DNA from: Lentibacillus persicus
Lineage (GTDB): Bacteria > Bacillota > Bacilli > Bacillales > Amphibacillaceae
DNA length: 64,000 nt
Reading direction: 5' to 3'
NCBI RefSeq assembly: GCF_900112705.1
Contig: NZ_FOMR01000002.1
Location: 248,001 to 312,000 of the forward strand
The position numbers and the translations under genes are program-made. Below are positions 18,323 through 28,635 of this stretch, piece by piece. Below the pieces are notes generated by a model. It was given only the letters and a program-made list of their open reading frames with translations. It did no database searches and had not been told where the DNA came from. Positions within the stretch are counted from its first letter, which is position 1, and the number at the start of each line of letters is the position of its first letter.

Positions 18323-19329
18323 GAATTTGCGTCTTCAGCGGATTCCTCGTAATCATAAGTATCTTTCCCGTCATTCCATTTGAGGCCTAAGGTCAGTTGA
18401 CGAAACGCCGATTCCAGCATCTGGGTGCGCTTCACCATTGATAAACGTTCAGGTTGTTCCAAATAATCTTCAATAACCGATATGTAATAGAATGGATCAA
18501 GCAAATAAATTGAAAGAAGGTGATGTTGACTGGCTGTTAACGTATTCAATTCGGTATAGGCTGCAAACAATTCTGCCAATTGCTCTAGTGACTGATCATA
18601 ATAACGCGTCTGGCTCCGAAGCAAGTGTGACAGGTCGGTAACAGGTGTATCAAACGTTGCATTTTCCCAATTTATCAAATAAGTATGGCCATGATTTAAA
18701 AAATGTGATAGTTCCAGATGGCCGTGACAAAGGCAATTATGCCAGTTTGAACTCGCTTCAAGTTCTTTTATAAATTTATCGAGGTAATAATCAATTTCAT
18801 TTAGAACAGTTAAGAGCACATGGTAATGGGTACAAACTTGAAGCTCAAATGGTGACATAAAATGGTTTCGTTCAAACAATTGAACATAATTTAATAATTT
18901 GGGCTTCAACTGTGCACAATTATTTCGATAATCGCCGAAAGTCGCTGCAATCGTTTCTGTGTCTACAGTTGTCTGCTGACTTGTTTTTGCATGAATGGCC
19001 GCGATTGTTTCATAAGCATTGATAATCTTCTGTTCGTGTGTAAGCCTATCTTCCGAAACCCAGGGTGTCAAATAATAATAGGCAGATCCCGTCTCAGTAT
19101 AAAAACCAGATTGGCTCGTTAAGTAAACCGGCAAAATTGAGGTTAAGTGAAACGCGTATGCATGATGATAAACTTGCTCCCACGCTGAAATAGCCGGCGT
19201 AGTAAGCCTGCTCTCTTTAAGTGCATAGGTATTGCTGCCGTCACTCACTTTATAAACGCGGTCAGTTATTTGCTCAATTTTTAAAGGCTCGAGACCATAC
19301 GCTTTCATTACATCCTTTATCTCTGACAC
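18319..19329 (-). CDS. ysxE: Spore coat-associated kinase-like protein YsxE (CotS family)
   Basis: The 336-residue protein resembles the CotS/YsxE group of the aminoglycoside-phosphotransferase fold. It has an N-terminal nucleotide-binding region (VYKVSDGSNTYALKESRL, lysine retained) and a catalytic-loop-like CLCHGHLELSHFLNHGHTYLINWENATF segment in which the usual HGDLHxxN is altered to HGHLELSHF. The loss of the catalytic aspartate suggests a structural rather than kinase role. It lies beside spoVID, as in B. subtilis. The start is GTG with GGGGG about nine bases upstream. Confidence 0.82.
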   Translation of the reverse strand: MSEIKDVMKAYGLEPLKIEQITDRVYKVSDGSNTYALKESRLTTPAISAWEQVYHHAYAFHLTSILPVYLTSQSGFYTETGSAYYYLTPWVSEDRLTHEQKIINAYETIAAIHAKTSQQTTVDTETIAATFGDYRNNCAQLKPKLLNYVQLFERNHFMSPFELQVCTHYHVLLTVLNEIDYYLDKFIKELEASSNWHNCLCHGHLELSHFLNHGHTYLINWENATFDTPVTDLSHLLRSQTRYYDQSLEQLAELFAAYTELNTLTASQHHLLSIYLLDPFYYISVIEDYLEQPERLSMVKRTQMLESAFRQLTLGLKWNDGKDTYDYEESAEDANS

Positions 19330-19455
19330 GCTATACAGCCCCCATCATTTCAATATTGAATTTAATTGTATGTATACGATTGTTCATTCAGCGTTCACTG
19401 CTTGTTAAAGCGAGTGCCAAGATGCTTATACGGTAATACTTGTTGACGACGACAA

Positions 19456-19490
19456 AAATCATTACCCCTCACTGACCAAGCAAGGGGATT
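19456..19490 (-). terminator. Probable former spoVID terminator
   Basis: On the minus strand AATCCCCT and AGGGGTAATGATTTTTG form a hairpin followed by five T (arms 19484-19488 and 19466-19470). It lies on the far side of the repeat element at 19505-19760 from spoVID. This suggests that the repeat inserted between spoVID and its terminator. Confidence 0.45.
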
Positions 19491-19504
19491 TCTTATTGAC
19501 TATT

Positions 19505-19760
19505 TTTTAAAAGGTTGTTGTTTTTTAGACCCTTTTCATAAACCGTAGCATTTTCCATAAACTGCTAACTACGTTTAAATTTGAGTTAGTGCGTGTTCCG
19601 CCGCTCCGGAAATACATGCCGCTTTCCGCGGGCGGCTGGTGAGCCCACGGAAAGCGAGTATATTCCAGCTGCGTCGCTAGAGAGGCTATTGAAATTTTTA
19701 TAATGTCGCACTTTACATCAAGTACAGTGCAGAAAACAACAATCTATGCAAAAACGGCCT
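19505..19760. repeat. Composite dispersed repeat, short copy
   Basis: About 255 bases sharing flanks with the element at 11137-11690. The left side has TTGTTGTTTTTTAG and TTTTCATAAAC. The right side has GTCGCACTTTACATC, AGTACAGTGC and ACAACAATCTATGC. The outermost ends are imperfect inverted repeats (TTGTTGTTTT against AAAACAACAA). The core holds a shortened palindrome (CGGAAATACATGCC, CTTTCCGCGGGCGGCTGGTGAGCC, GTATATTCC) in the opposite orientation to the long copy. It ends directly at the spoVID stop codon and carries no coding frame. Confidence 0.7.
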
Positions 19761-19767
19761 TCTTATT

Positions 19768-20817
19768 TTAAGGTTTATTTTTTACCGGTATATACAGTAA
19801 TTGACCTTCTTGTAAACCCTCTTCCGTCAGGTGATTACGTTTTAAAAGCTGGTGTGCCGGTGTGTCATATCGTTCGGCAATGGATTCCAGGGTATCATTG
19901 TCCTGGACAATACATAACCGCATTTTTGCATATGTCTCTTCATCATCCCTGCTGAACATATCTGCCAAATAGCGGACATCTTCAGGTGATGAGCTACTTT
20001 CATAACTGTCAGCCTTGTATGCTGTCTCCGTGTACTCCACAACTGTTGTCTCGTCATCTGAGGTTTCCGAAGATTCTGCTTCAGAAGTGAATCCTTCTTC
20101 CTCAGAATCTTTCTTTTGCTCACTTCCGAAAAATTCCGCGAGTGTTTGTGATTTCTTATTTTTTTCACGTTCTTTTTCGGGCGAAGAGGTGTCCTCCGTC
20201 TTAAGACTGTTCTGATCATATGACTCAGATAAGTCAGAAGACTGCGGCGGCAAGTTTATTTCTTTTTCTTCTTCGGGCTTTGTTTTATCCATTTTTATAT
20301 CAAATGCGAAAGATTCTTCTCCCCTGAGTGATAATGCAGGGTCTTCCTGTTTTTCTGTTTCATACGAGTTTTCGACAACTTCACTAATGCCATGTATTTC
20401 AACAATTGATGTCAGTTTAAGCTGGTTTTGATCAGGAATCTCGTAATCAAAAGACTCTACCGCGACCGTTATGTCTTCCATATCATCTATACGGTGAGCC
20501 GGCACAGAGATTTCAACTGGAAAACGATGACTGAACTCTGACAGTTGATCGTCTAAGCTGATCACTTCTTCAACAAATCGTTTTGAATGATAATCTTCAA
20601 AACCGAGTTCTTCTTCATCTTCATTCCGCAAAGAAGTGTCCTGACGATACGTACCGCTGAGTTCAATAACGCCCCTTATTTCTATATAATCACCAAAAGG
20701 CTGTATAGAGATATCCGGATCCAGCGAAATTCCTGTCATTTCATCAACTTCCTGTCCTTTTTCAAAATAGAGTGATTCGTCGAGTTCAAAGCGAAAGGTT
20801 TCCTGATTATTATCCAA
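19768..20817 (-). CDS. spoVID: Spore morphogenetic protein SpoVID, LysM domain
   Basis: The 349-residue protein begins with the conserved N-terminal encasement domain (ESLYFEKGQEVDEMTGISLDPDI), continues through a very acidic, low-complexity central region and ends with a LysM domain (LCIVQDNDTLESIAERYDTPAHQLLKRNHL). SpoVID drives coat encasement of the forespore together with SafA. The frame is open to 20943, but TTG at 20817 is chosen because AAAGGAGG lies seven bases before it and the start then matches the family N-terminus. Confidence 0.92.
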   Translation of the reverse strand: MDNNQETFRFELDESLYFEKGQEVDEMTGISLDPDISIQPFGDYIEIRGVIELSGTYRQDTSLRNEDEEELGFEDYHSKRFVEEVISLDDQLSEFSHRFPVEISVPAHRIDDMEDITVAVESFDYEIPDQNQLKLTSIVEIHGISEVVENSYETEKQEDPALSLRGEESFAFDIKMDKTKPEEEKEINLPPQSSDLSESYDQNSLKTEDTSSPEKEREKNKKSQTLAEFFGSEQKKDSEEEGFTSEAESSETSDDETTVVEYTETAYKADSYESSSSPEDVRYLADMFSRDDEETYAKMRLCIVQDNDTLESIAERYDTPAHQLLKRNHLTEEGLQEGQLLYIPVKNKP

Positions 20818-20990
20818 ATGATTTCCTCCTTTCAGCGTATATTCCAAATACTTATACGTCTCAATTTCAACTATATGATGCTGACTTAGACGATATGCCC
20901 CTATCCAAGCTATTCTTTTATCACTGATAAAGCGAATCTTCAATCAGTGGTGGGCTTACGGCCAGTTACATGCAGGATAAAAACAAAATA

Positions 20991-21024
20991 AAAAGCTATT
21001 CCTCAAACACCGGGAATAGCTTTT
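20991..21024 (-). terminator. Rho-independent terminator of the hem operon
   Basis: Perfect 12-base arms (20991-21002 and 21013-21024, AAAAGCTATTCC) with a 10-base loop, followed on the minus strand by a T-rich tract. It lies 15 bases after the hemL stop. Confidence 0.9.
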
Positions 21025-21038
21025 TTATGCCACATTGT

Positions 21039-22328
21039 TTAGTTTTTTATTTTCGAAAATGCCTTGCGAACTGCTTCGATTGTCTGGTCAATATCTTCAT
21101 CGGTATGTGCTGTTGATAAGAACACACCTTCAAATTGAGATGGCGGCAGAAAGATCCCTTCCTCAATCATAGCGCCGTAATATTGGGAAAAGTAATCAAC
21201 ATTTGCATTCTGAGCTGTTTCGAAATTGATCACTGGTTCATGCGTAAAGAAGAAGCCGACCATTGATCCGGCCCGGTTAATTTGAAGCGGGATGTCAAAA
21301 TCAATCGATGCCTGCTTATAGCCTTCAACTAACTTGTCCACTTTTTCATTAATAGCTTCATAAGAAGCTTCACTCAGAGCGTTCAGGGTTTCAAAACCTG
21401 CTGTCATAGCAAGCGGGTTGCCTGACAACGTTCCAGCCTGATAGATTGAACCGGTTGGGGCAACACTTTCGATAATTTCACGCTTTCCACCGTAAGCGCC
21501 TACCGGCAAACCACCGCCGATAACCTTTCCGAGGCACGTAATATCAGGTGTTACGCCAAAATGCCCTTGTGCACAGTTATAGCCCACGCGGAAACCTGTC
21601 ATCACTTCATCAAATATTAAAAGCGCGCCATTATCTTCTGTTATTGTGCGCAGATCGTGAAGGAAATTTTGTGTCGGTGGCACAACCCCCATGTTACCGG
21701 ACACTGGCTCAGCAATCACAGCGGCAATATCATCTCCATACTCCGAAAATACATAACGGACACTTTCAATGTCATTGTACGGGACGGTAATTGTATTTTC
21801 GGCAATCGATTCCGGAACCCCGGGGCTGTCAGGAAGCCCGAGTGTGGCAACGCCAGATCCTGCTTTAATCAACAACGAGTCGCCATGGCCATGATAGTTC
21901 CCTTCAAATTTAAGAATTTTATTGCGTCCTGTATACCCACGGGCCACACGTAAAGCACTCATTGTCGCTTCGGTGCCTGAGTTCACCATTCGGACCATCT
22001 CGATTGATGGTACACGATCAATAATAAGTTCTGCAAGTTTATTTTCCTGAATTGTCGACGCACCAAAACTCGTGCCTTTTTCCGCTGTTTCTTTAAGGGC
22101 TAAGACAACGCGTTCATCGGCATGTCCCAAAATGAGCGGACCCCAGCTCAATACGTAATCAATATAATCATTTCCATCAATATCAGTGATTTTAGAGCCT
22201 TTTCCACTCTCCATAAAGATAGGCGGTACATCGACAGAATTAAAAGCTCTTACCGGTGAATTGACACCTCCAGGTATTAAATCAACCGCTTTTTCATATG
22301 CTTCTTTGGACTTTTCAAAATTTCGCAT
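21039..22328 (-). CDS. hemL: Glutamate-1-semialdehyde 2,1-aminomutase
   Basis: The 429-residue class III aminotransferase-fold enzyme converts glutamate-1-semialdehyde to 5-aminolevulinate. The PLP lysine is in [18 protein letters not shown] (about residue 267). The N-terminal [10 protein letters not shown] motif and the [10 protein letters not shown] phosphate-binding segment are both present. It is the last gene of hemAXCDBL; GAGGTG precedes the ATG by seven bases and a strong terminator follows. Confidence 0.98.
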   Translation of the reverse strand: MRNFEKSKEAYEKAVDLIPGGVNSPVRAFNSVDVPPIFMESGKGSKITDIDGNDYIDYVLSWGPLILGHADERVVLALKETAEKGTSFGASTIQENKLAELIIDRVPSIEMVRMVNSGTEATMSALRVARGYTGRNKILKFEGNYHGHGDSLLIKAGSGVATLGLPDSPGVPESIAENTITVPYNDIESVRYVFSEYGDDIAAVIAEPVSGNMGVVPPTQNFLHDLRTITEDNGALLIFDEVMTGFRVGYNCAQGHFGVTPDITCLGKVIGGGLPVGAYGGKREIIESVAPTGSIYQAGTLSGNPLAMTAGFETLNALSEASYEAINEKVDKLVEGYKQASIDFDIPLQINRAGSMVGFFFTHEPVINFETAQNANVDYFSQYYGAMIEEGIFLPPSQFEGVFLSTAHTDEDIDQTIEAVRKAFSKIKN

Positions 22329-22368
22329 TCGTAATCACCTCAAATTTGGTATTGGTCGAAGGTCCAGT

Positions 22369-23349
22369 TTACCCTTGAAGCCATTTTGCCACATCTTTAG
22401 CAAAATAAGAAATAATCAAATCCGCACCTGAACGTTTCATAGCTGTTAATTTTTCAAGTACGAGTTCCTTTTCATCAACCCAGCCATTCATGGCAGCCGC
22501 TTTCACCATCGAATATTCTCCACTGACATTATAAGCAACAACCGGTGCATTGAAATGATTACGGACATCCCGCACGATATCCAAAAATGATAATGCCGGC
22601 TTCACAATCAGGAAGTCCGCTCCTTCTTCAATGTCCGATTCTGCTTCCCGCAAGGCTTCTCTGCGATTTGAAGGATCCATTTGATATGTTTTGCGGTCTC
22701 CAAATTGCGGTGTGCTGTCGGCTGCATCGCGGAATGGACCGTAAAATGCCGAGGCATATTTTACAGCATAAGACATAATAGGGATGTTTTGATGTCCAGC
22801 TTCATCTAATGCCTGACGAATTACCGTGACAAAGCCATCCATCATATTGGATGGCGCTATGATATCTGCTCCTGCATCAGCTTGTGACACAGCTGTTTCA
22901 GCCAGGAGTTTAAGCGATTCATCATTATCGACATCGTGGTTATGAATGACACCGCAATGACCGTGTGACGTGTATTCACAAAGACACGTATCGGCCACAA
23001 CGAGCATCCCGGGTACTTCTTTTTTGATAATCCTTGTTGCCTGCTGTACGATACCATTTTCCACGAACGCGCCACTTCCCTGTTCGTCTTTTTCATTTGG
23101 CACACCAAATAACATAACAGCTTTAATACCCAGTGATTGCAGTTCTTCCATCTCTGCTTTTACATGATCAAGCGATAGTTGATAAATTCCCGGCATTGAA
23201 GGAACTTCATTTTTTATATTTTCCCCTTCAATAATAAAAATCGGATAAATAAAATCATCGACTTTCAAATGATTTTCACGTACAAGTGAACGCATGGCTG
23301 CAGAGGAGCGCAGCCGGCGATGCCGCTTAAATTCCCATTCATTCGTCAT
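22369..23349 (-). CDS. hemB: Porphobilinogen synthase (ALA dehydratase)
   Basis: The 326-residue enzyme condenses two 5-aminolevulinate molecules to porphobilinogen. The zinc-binding cysteine cluster [15 protein letters not shown] and both active-site lysines ([15 protein letters not shown] and [15 protein letters not shown]) are visible. The frame is open to 23487, inside hemD, but the ATG at 23349 ([14 protein letters not shown]) matches the family start and has AAAGGA about ten bases upstream. It lies 7 bases downstream of hemD. Confidence 0.97.
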   Translation of the reverse strand: MTNEWEFKRHRRLRSSAAMRSLVRENHLKVDDFIYPIFIIEGENIKNEVPSMPGIYQLSLDHVKAEMEELQSLGIKAVMLFGVPNEKDEQGSGAFVENGIVQQATRIIKKEVPGMLVVADTCLCEYTSHGHCGVIHNHDVDNDESLKLLAETAVSQADAGADIIAPSNMMDGFVTVIRQALDEAGHQNIPIMSYAVKYASAFYGPFRDAADSTPQFGDRKTYQMDPSNRREALREAESDIEEGADFLIVKPALSFLDIVRDVRNHFNAPVVAYNVSGEYSMVKAAAMNGWVDEKELVLEKLTAMKRSGADLIISYFAKDVAKWLQG

Positions 23350-23356
23350 TAATAAT

Positions 23357-24127
23357 CTATCCTTTCTGTGCAAAAACTTCTTCCAGCTTTGCAAGCATAC
23401 CATCAATCGTAAACTCTTCCGGAACCAGCAAATTAGCCAGACCCAATTCAGAGGCTTGATCTGCGGTAGTTGTACCAATACAGACAATTGGAATGTCCGG
23501 TGCTATACTTGTTTCGGCCATCTCCACAAAGGCATTAACACTGGAAGGGCTTGTAAATGTTAGGGCATCAAGTTCATTTTGTGCAAGTTTAGCATTCAAC
23601 GTATCTTTCATAGTATAATTGTATCCCGTTTGATAAACTTCCACGATGCTATACCGAACGCCCAAACCTTCCAGCCAGCGGGGAAGCGTATCCCGGGACC
23701 AATTTCCTCGCACAAGAAGTACAGGTTCTTCAAGAACATCATAATGCTGAAAAAACTCACGGGTCATTGTTTCGGCATCATACGTTTCCGGTACGAAAGA
23801 TGCGTAATAACCATAACCTTCCAGCGCCCGCCCTGTCTTCCGTCCAACGACAGCAAAGTTCGCTTCAGAGAGTATATCTTTACTAAAGTCGTATTTACGC
23901 AACATACTAAAAAAACAATGAACACCATTAGCACTTGTGAAGAATACCCATTTATAGGCTTCTTCCTGCATTTGCGCTGCTGAAGCCTGATTATGATGAC
24001 ACGTAATCGTCAAAAGAGGGATTTGTTCTGGCACCCCTTTATGCTGTTCAACTTTATGCGCTAATTCGTTAGCCTGTGCCTTTTCACGGGTTATGAGAAC
24101 CTTCTTGCCCTTAAGTGGGGAAGCCAT
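23357..24127 (-). CDS. hemD: Uroporphyrinogen-III synthase
   Basis: The 256-residue protein cyclises hydroxymethylbilane to uroporphyrinogen III with inversion of ring D. HemD proteins diverge widely; this one is identified by the opening [13 protein letters not shown], the conserved segment [24 protein letters not shown] near the C-terminus, and its position between hemC and hemB. The ATG overlaps the last base of hemC. Confidence 0.94.
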   Translation of the reverse strand: MASPLKGKKVLITREKAQANELAHKVEQHKGVPEQIPLLTITCHHNQASAAQMQEEAYKWVFFTSANGVHCFFSMLRKYDFSKDILSEANFAVVGRKTGRALEGYGYYASFVPETYDAETMTREFFQHYDVLEEPVLLVRGNWSRDTLPRWLEGLGVRYSIVEVYQTGYNYTMKDTLNAKLAQNELDALTFTSPSSVNAFVEMAETSIAPDIPIVCIGTTTADQASELGLANLLVPEEFTIDGMLAKLEEVFAQKG

Positions 24128-25056
24128 TAACTGTCAAGCTCCTCTTTCACGGCTTCCACAATATCTTTGGCTCCGCGTCCGATCAGTTTATGGGCGGCTT
24201 CGGTTCCCACTTCTGCCGGTTCCTTCCCGCGCACAACTTCTTTCAATAACGTCTTTCCATCTGTTGTCCCGACAAAGGCCGTCATAATGATCTCATCGCC
24301 TTCAAGATGAGCATAACCGCCGATTGGTACCGAACAGCTGCCTTCAAGCAAATTCAAAAAAGTCCGTTCCGCAGTTACTGTCTTCGTCGTATCAGGATCA
24401 CTTATACGGTCTAATAATTCACGGAGCTCGTAATCGTCTTCACGGCATTCGATTGCTAAAGCACCCTGGCCGACTGAAGGCACACAAACTTCTGGCTCAA
24501 GATATTCGGTTATCAATTCTTCACTTAGCCCCACGCGTTTCAAACCGGAAACTGCCAAAATGATGGCATCATAGTCCTCTTCGTGCAATTTGCGGATGCG
24601 CGACTCGATGTTGCCGCGGATCCATTTGACCTCAACATCAGGCCGTGCCGCAAGAATTTGGGCTTTTCGTCTCAAACTGCTTGTTCCTACAATTGCCCCT
24701 GCAGGCAGGTCTTTCAGCAACACATTATTTTCAGCGATGTAAGCATCACGGTGATCTTCTCTGACCGGGATGGTGGTGATAATCAGCCCCTCGGGCATTT
24801 CCGAAGGCATATCTTTCATACTGTGGACAGCCAAATCTATTTCCTTTTCGTACATGGCTTTTTCAATTTCTTTTACGAAAAGTGCTTTTCCGCCAACCTT
24901 TGATAAGGTAACGTTAAGAATTTCATCTCCACGTGTCACAATTTTTTTCACTTCGAAGTCATTATCAACACCGGCTTGCTTTAATTGATCAATAACCCAG
25001 TCAGTCTGGGTTAATGCCAAATTGCTTTTCCGTGTTCCTACAACAATTTTGCGCAT
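24127..25056 (-). CDS. hemC: Porphobilinogen deaminase (hydroxymethylbilane synthase)
   Basis: The 309-residue enzyme links four porphobilinogens into hydroxymethylbilane. The dipyrromethane cofactor cysteine is in [12 protein letters not shown] (about residue 241). The N-terminal [12 protein letters not shown] and the substrate-binding [11 protein letters not shown] motifs are intact. It is cotranscribed with hemX upstream and hemD downstream, overlapping hemD by one base. Confidence 0.98.
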   Translation of the reverse strand: MRKIVVGTRKSNLALTQTDWVIDQLKQAGVDNDFEVKKIVTRGDEILNVTLSKVGGKALFVKEIEKAMYEKEIDLAVHSMKDMPSEMPEGLIITTIPVREDHRDAYIAENNVLLKDLPAGAIVGTSSLRRKAQILAARPDVEVKWIRGNIESRIRKLHEEDYDAIILAVSGLKRVGLSEELITEYLEPEVCVPSVGQGALAIECREDDYELRELLDRISDPDTTKTVTAERTFLNLLEGSCSVPIGGYAHLEGDEIIMTAFVGTTDGKTLLKEVVRGKEPAEVGTEAAHKLIGRGAKDIVEAVKEELDS

Positions 25057-25079
25057 CCGGACCCCTCCTTGATTACGGT

Positions 25080-25901
25080 TTAGTGTAAATGAAAATTGGA
25101 TAAATTACTGAACAAAAAGAAATTAATTAATAAGATGAGAAAGGCTGCCGAATTATATGTTGATATGACCTTGCCCTGAAAACCTTTACCAAGTCTCAGC
25201 AGCAAATATATCACATAAACACCAAGTACAAGTATTGACCCGATCGTTTTCAAATCGAACCAATAAAACTCAGCATTTGCAGCATATGCCCAGGCAACCC
25301 CCAGAGCTATGGCAATTGTTAACAGCGGCACACCTGCCGTTACTGCTTTAAATGAAAACGAATCAAGCTGTTCCAGGTCACCAATCCGCCGCATCCAACG
25401 AAAGCCTTTTTTTTGCTTTAACAATCGATACTGGACAAGATACATAAGTGAAAAAATAAGTGAAACAGTAAAAAAACCATACGATACAATCGCCAATGTT
25501 ATATGGGCAATCAACATTTCGTGAACTAGCTCAATTCCTCCAAGCTGCATATGTTCTGCTGCCCGGGTGGAAATAGATAATAAAAGTATAAAAAAAGCCA
25601 GTAAATTAGTGAAAAATAGTACAAATTGGAAGCGGAAAAATTTATTGAGAATAAGCGACAGTGACACGAGTACCCAAGCATAAAACGAAAGACCGTCATA
25701 TAACGTTAAAACCGGAAAGTTTTTCTCAATAAAAATTTGCTGCAATAAAAAAACGGTTTGCAAAAGCCAAACCATACTAAGTAACCAGAAGGCTGCCCGG
25801 TTTGCCTTCCGGTTATGCTGTATAAAATCTATAAAGTACCCTACAAGGCTTAACCCATAAATAATCAATATAATTTCAAAAAGCCATTTCGCTTCATTCA
25901 T
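25080..25901 (-). CDS. hemX: HemX, CcsA-like membrane protein of the heme operon
   Basis: The 273-residue protein has about eight membrane segments and a tryptophan-rich motif typical of the cytochrome c assembly CcsA/HemX family ([19 protein letters not shown]). In B. subtilis HemX lowers the cellular level of glutamyl-tRNA reductase HemA. It lies between hemA and hemC in the expected order. Confidence 0.93.
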   Translation of the reverse strand: MNEAKWLFEIILIIYGLSLVGYFIDFIQHNRKANRAAFWLLSMVWLLQTVFLLQQIFIEKNFPVLTLYDGLSFYAWVLVSLSLILNKFFRFQFVLFFTNLLAFFILLLSISTRAAEHMQLGGIELVHEMLIAHITLAIVSYGFFTVSLIFSLMYLVQYRLLKQKKGFRWMRRIGDLEQLDSFSFKAVTAGVPLLTIAIALGVAWAYAANAEFYWFDLKTIGSILVLGVYVIYLLLRLGKGFQGKVISTYNSAAFLILLINFFLFSNLSNFHLH

Positions 25902-25919
25902 AGCAAAGACCCTTTCTTC

Positions 25920-27290
25920 CTATTGCACGGGGATACTTTTGGCAACGGGGCTGGATACTTTGTCTTCTGTTTCATTTTTTACTGGATTATGCGTTTCGGC
26001 TTGCCGTTTCAGTTCTTCCTCCACATTCTCTTCTATCCCAAATATATCAATAAATTGCTGCAATGCTTCTTCTTTATTATCACTGCCTGCCAATTCTTTC
26101 GCTTGTGTTACAGGCTGTTTTAATAATTGATTAACAATGCTCTTAGTATGTTTGTTCAGTACCTTTTTCTCGCGGGCTGTTAAATCGGGCATTTTACGTT
26201 CGATGCTTTTCATTGTCTCAGCTTGGATGGATAATGCCTTTTTACGAAGCGCTGAGATTACAGGCACTACCCCAAGTGTTTGCACCCATTCATTAAACGC
26301 GGACAATTCTGCTTCAATCATAATTTCGATTGCTTCCGCTGCTTCTTCTCGAGCTGCAAGGTTATCATCAACCACATTTTGAAGATCATCAATGTCATAA
26401 AGAAAGACATTTTCCAATTCTGCGATCGATGGATCCAAATCTCTCGGCAAAGCGATGTCCACCAAAAACAGCGGTCTGCCTTTTCGTTTTTTCTGTATGG
26501 CCTGGATCGATGGCTTCGTTAAAATAAGTGAATCAGAACCTGTTGAACTCAGCAGAATATCTGCGTCATAAAGCTGCTCATTCAATTCCTCTGCGGGCTT
26601 CGCTTTACCTTTAAGCGTTTCTGCAAGCGACTGGGCTTTTTCAAACGTACGATTGACCACTGTAATATTGGATACGCCAGAACCATGGATATTTTTGGCA
26701 GCCAGCTCGCCCATCTTACCCGCACCGTTTATAACGACATGTTTTTTCTCTAAATCACCGAAAACCTTCTTTGCCAGCTCCACAGCAGCATAACTGACAG
26801 ATACAGCATGTTCGCCGATGGCAGTTTCTTTGTGAGCTTTTTTGGCTAATGTTATCGCCTGCTTAAATAATTCATTAAAAATCGTTCCGGTTGTATGATT
26901 TTCCTGTGCGGTTAAAAAGGCATGTTTAACCTGCCCCAATATCTGAGTCTCACCAAGCACCATCGAATCAAGGCCGGAAGCGACTCTAAATAAATGCTCA
27001 ACTGTGGCATCACTTTCAGTTATGCGCAAATATGGTGTGATTTCTTCTTTTTCCACGTCTAACCATTCACTAAGAAAGCGTTTGATATAATACCGCCCTG
27101 TATGGGCCTGATCTGCTACTGCATATATCTCAGTTCGATTACATGTGGAGACAATAACATTCTCCAGAATACTTTTTTGCTGACTTAGCTCCACCATTGC
27201 CTTATCAATCATATCTTCGGCGATCATAAATCGTTCCCTGACTTCCAGCGGGGCGGATTTGTAGTTGAACCCGACTTTGAGTAAATGCAC
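25920..27290 (-). CDS. hemA: Glutamyl-tRNA reductase
   Basis: The 456-residue enzyme makes glutamate-1-semialdehyde from Glu-tRNA, the committed step of C5 tetrapyrrole synthesis. It shows the catalytic cysteine motif [13 protein letters not shown], the NADPH motif [14 protein letters not shown] and the C-terminal dimerisation domain ([16 protein letters not shown]). An ATG at 27314 has no Shine-Dalgarno. GTG at 27290, preceded by GGGGG nine bases upstream, yields the normal family N-terminus ([13 protein letters not shown]) and is preferred. Confidence 0.95.
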   Translation of the reverse strand: MHLLKVGFNYKSAPLEVRERFMIAEDMIDKAMVELSQQKSILENVIVSTCNRTEIYAVADQAHTGRYYIKRFLSEWLDVEKEEITPYLRITESDATVEHLFRVASGLDSMVLGETQILGQVKHAFLTAQENHTTGTIFNELFKQAITLAKKAHKETAIGEHAVSVSYAAVELAKKVFGDLEKKHVVINGAGKMGELAAKNIHGSGVSNITVVNRTFEKAQSLAETLKGKAKPAEELNEQLYDADILLSSTGSDSLILTKPSIQAIQKKRKGRPLFLVDIALPRDLDPSIAELENVFLYDIDDLQNVVDDNLAAREEAAEAIEIMIEAELSAFNEWVQTLGVVPVISALRKKALSIQAETMKSIERKMPDLTAREKKVLNKHTKSIVNQLLKQPVTQAKELAGSDNKEEALQQFIDIFGIEENVEEELKRQAETHNPVKNETEDKVSSPVAKSIPVQ

Positions 27291-27318
27291 TCTATACGAC
27301 CCCCAAAAAAACATCAAT

Positions 27319-27333
27319 TAATAATTATTATAA
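27319..27333. promoter_or_regulatory. PerR box over the hemA promoter
   Basis: TAATAATTATTATAA matches the PerR operator consensus TTATAATNATTATAA at 14 of 15 positions. It overlaps a TATAAT -10 element on the minus strand (27332-27327). In B. subtilis hemAXCDBL is repressed by PerR and induced by peroxide or iron limitation, so the same control is expected here. Confidence 0.8.
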
Positions 27334-27502
27334 CATGGACAATCTTTAACAATTAGCTTAAAATGTGAACAGATTTTGAAACAAAAGCTAAAAACTATCC
27401 GTATTTCAATGTATGTTAATCCGTCTGTACTTTATCATACGCTTATAGAAGACGCAAGAATTCTGCTACCAGCGCACTAGTTATTTGAAAGAAGGTGAAA
27501 AA

Positions 27503-27982
27503 ATGAAACGTCAGCATTCGTTTGCAGCTTATATATTAATCGGGATAGGAATTTACTTTTTATTACGAGAGCTTAAAATTCCAATTATTACTGATTTTTA
27601 TTCATGGCCGACACTACTTATTATTATTGGTATCGCGTTACTTATACATAGTTATACATCCAAGGACTACCAGCACTTGTTTAGCGGGACAATCGTTATG
27701 GGAATTGGAATTCACTTTCATGGGTTAACCCATTACGATTTTTGGATCGATCATTGGGCAATTTACCCGCTTATCATCGGCATTGCATTTATTGTTAGAG
27801 CTTTACGAACAAAGAAAGGCATGCTGACCGGTATTTTGATAAGTGCTGTCTCTATATTGCTTATTTTTTCCATTCAACTGCCGGCGGCCTTTAATTGGAT
27901 TTACGATTTAACCTCACTTTTGGAACGATTCTGGCCGCTTATTTTAATTGGCGTCGGTATTTATTGGCTGAAGAAAAAATGA
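27503..27982 (+). CDS. LiaF-like transmembrane (DUF5668-type) protein
   Basis: The 159-residue protein consists of five to six short hydrophobic segments with a repeated pattern (ILIGIGIYFLLRELKIP near the start; WPLILIGVGIYWLKKK at the end). This is the architecture of the LiaF/LiaI transmembrane domain found in cell-envelope stress proteins. The soluble C-terminal sensor domain of true LiaF is absent. The ATG at 27503 has AAGGTG five bases upstream; a longer frame starts at TTG 27485 without support. It is divergent from hemA, where B. subtilis has ysxC and hemA adjacent. Confidence 0.65.
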   Translation: MKRQHSFAAYILIGIGIYFLLRELKIPIITDFYSWPTLLIIIGIALLIHSYTSKDYQHLFSGTIVMGIGIHFHGLTHYDFWIDHWAIYPLIIGIAFIVRALRTKKGMLTGILISAVSILLIFSIQLPAAFNWIYDLTSLLERFWPLILIGVGIYWLKKK

Positions 27983-28004
27983 ATAAAACAGTCCTTTCAG
28001 AACG

Positions 28005-28040
28005 AAATAACCCATCCTCGACGTGCGGGATGGATTATTT
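28005..28040. terminator. Bidirectional terminator between the LiaF-like gene and engB
   Basis: Arms AAATAACCCATCC and GGATGGATTATTT (one bulge) flank a GC-rich loop, with T-rich sequence on both strands. It sits between convergent genes. Confidence 0.8.
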
Positions 28041-28053
28041 CTATTAGAAAGTA

Positions 28054-28635
28054 TTAAATAAACTGTTTTATCGCTTGCCAGGCATCTTCTTTTCCTTCTC
28101 CCGTTTCTGCAGAGAAAGGTATCAGTGCATCACCTGCTTCGATGCTTAACCCCTGGTAAGTTTGTTTGATGTGCTTTGCACGCTTTCCTTTGGTAACTTT
28201 ATCCAATTTCGTTGCAATTATAATAACCGGCAGTTCATAATGCTTCAAAAAATTGTACATCGTAACATCATCAGAAGTCGGCTCATGCCGGATATCCGTT
28301 ATCATGACACATGCCCTCAACGTATCACGCATGGCAAAATACTCTTCCATCATGATACCCCATTTTTCCCGTTCTGTTTTAGACACTTTAGCATAACCAT
28401 ACCCGGGCACATCGACGAAATAAAACATGTCATTTATTTTATAAAAATTCAGCGTTTGTGTTTTGCCCGGCTTTGATGATGTCCGGGCCAAATTTTTTCG
28501 TTGGATGAGTTTATTGATAAACGATGATTTTCCCACATTGGACCGCCCGGCCAGCGCAATTTCAGGAAGCCGGTCATTCGGATATTGCTTTGGACTGACC
28601 GCGCTTATAACAATTTCTGCATTAGTTACTTTCAT
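28054..28635 (-). CDS. engB: Ribosome biogenesis GTPase EngB/YsxC
   Basis: The 193-residue small GTPase carries [14 protein letters not shown] (G1), [11 protein letters not shown] (G2), [10 protein letters not shown] (G3) and TKLDKVTK (G4). YsxC is essential and takes part in 50S subunit assembly. Its start overlaps the lonA 3' end by 14 bases, giving the same lonA-ysxC coupling as in B. subtilis. Confidence 0.97.
   Translation of the reverse strand: MKVTNAEIVISAVSPKQYPNDRLPEIALAGRSNVGKSSFINKLIQRKNLARTSSKPGKTQTLNFYKINDMFYFVDVPGYGYAKVSKTEREKWGIMMEEYFAMRDTLRACVMITDIRHEPTSDDVTMYNFLKHYELPVIIIATKLDKVTKGKRAKHIKQTYQGLSIEAGDALIPFSAETGEGKEDAWQAIKQFI

Noticed and set aside
20818-20943. N-terminal extension of SpoVID.
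   Set aside because: The strong AAAGGAGG site falls inside it and the family begins after it.
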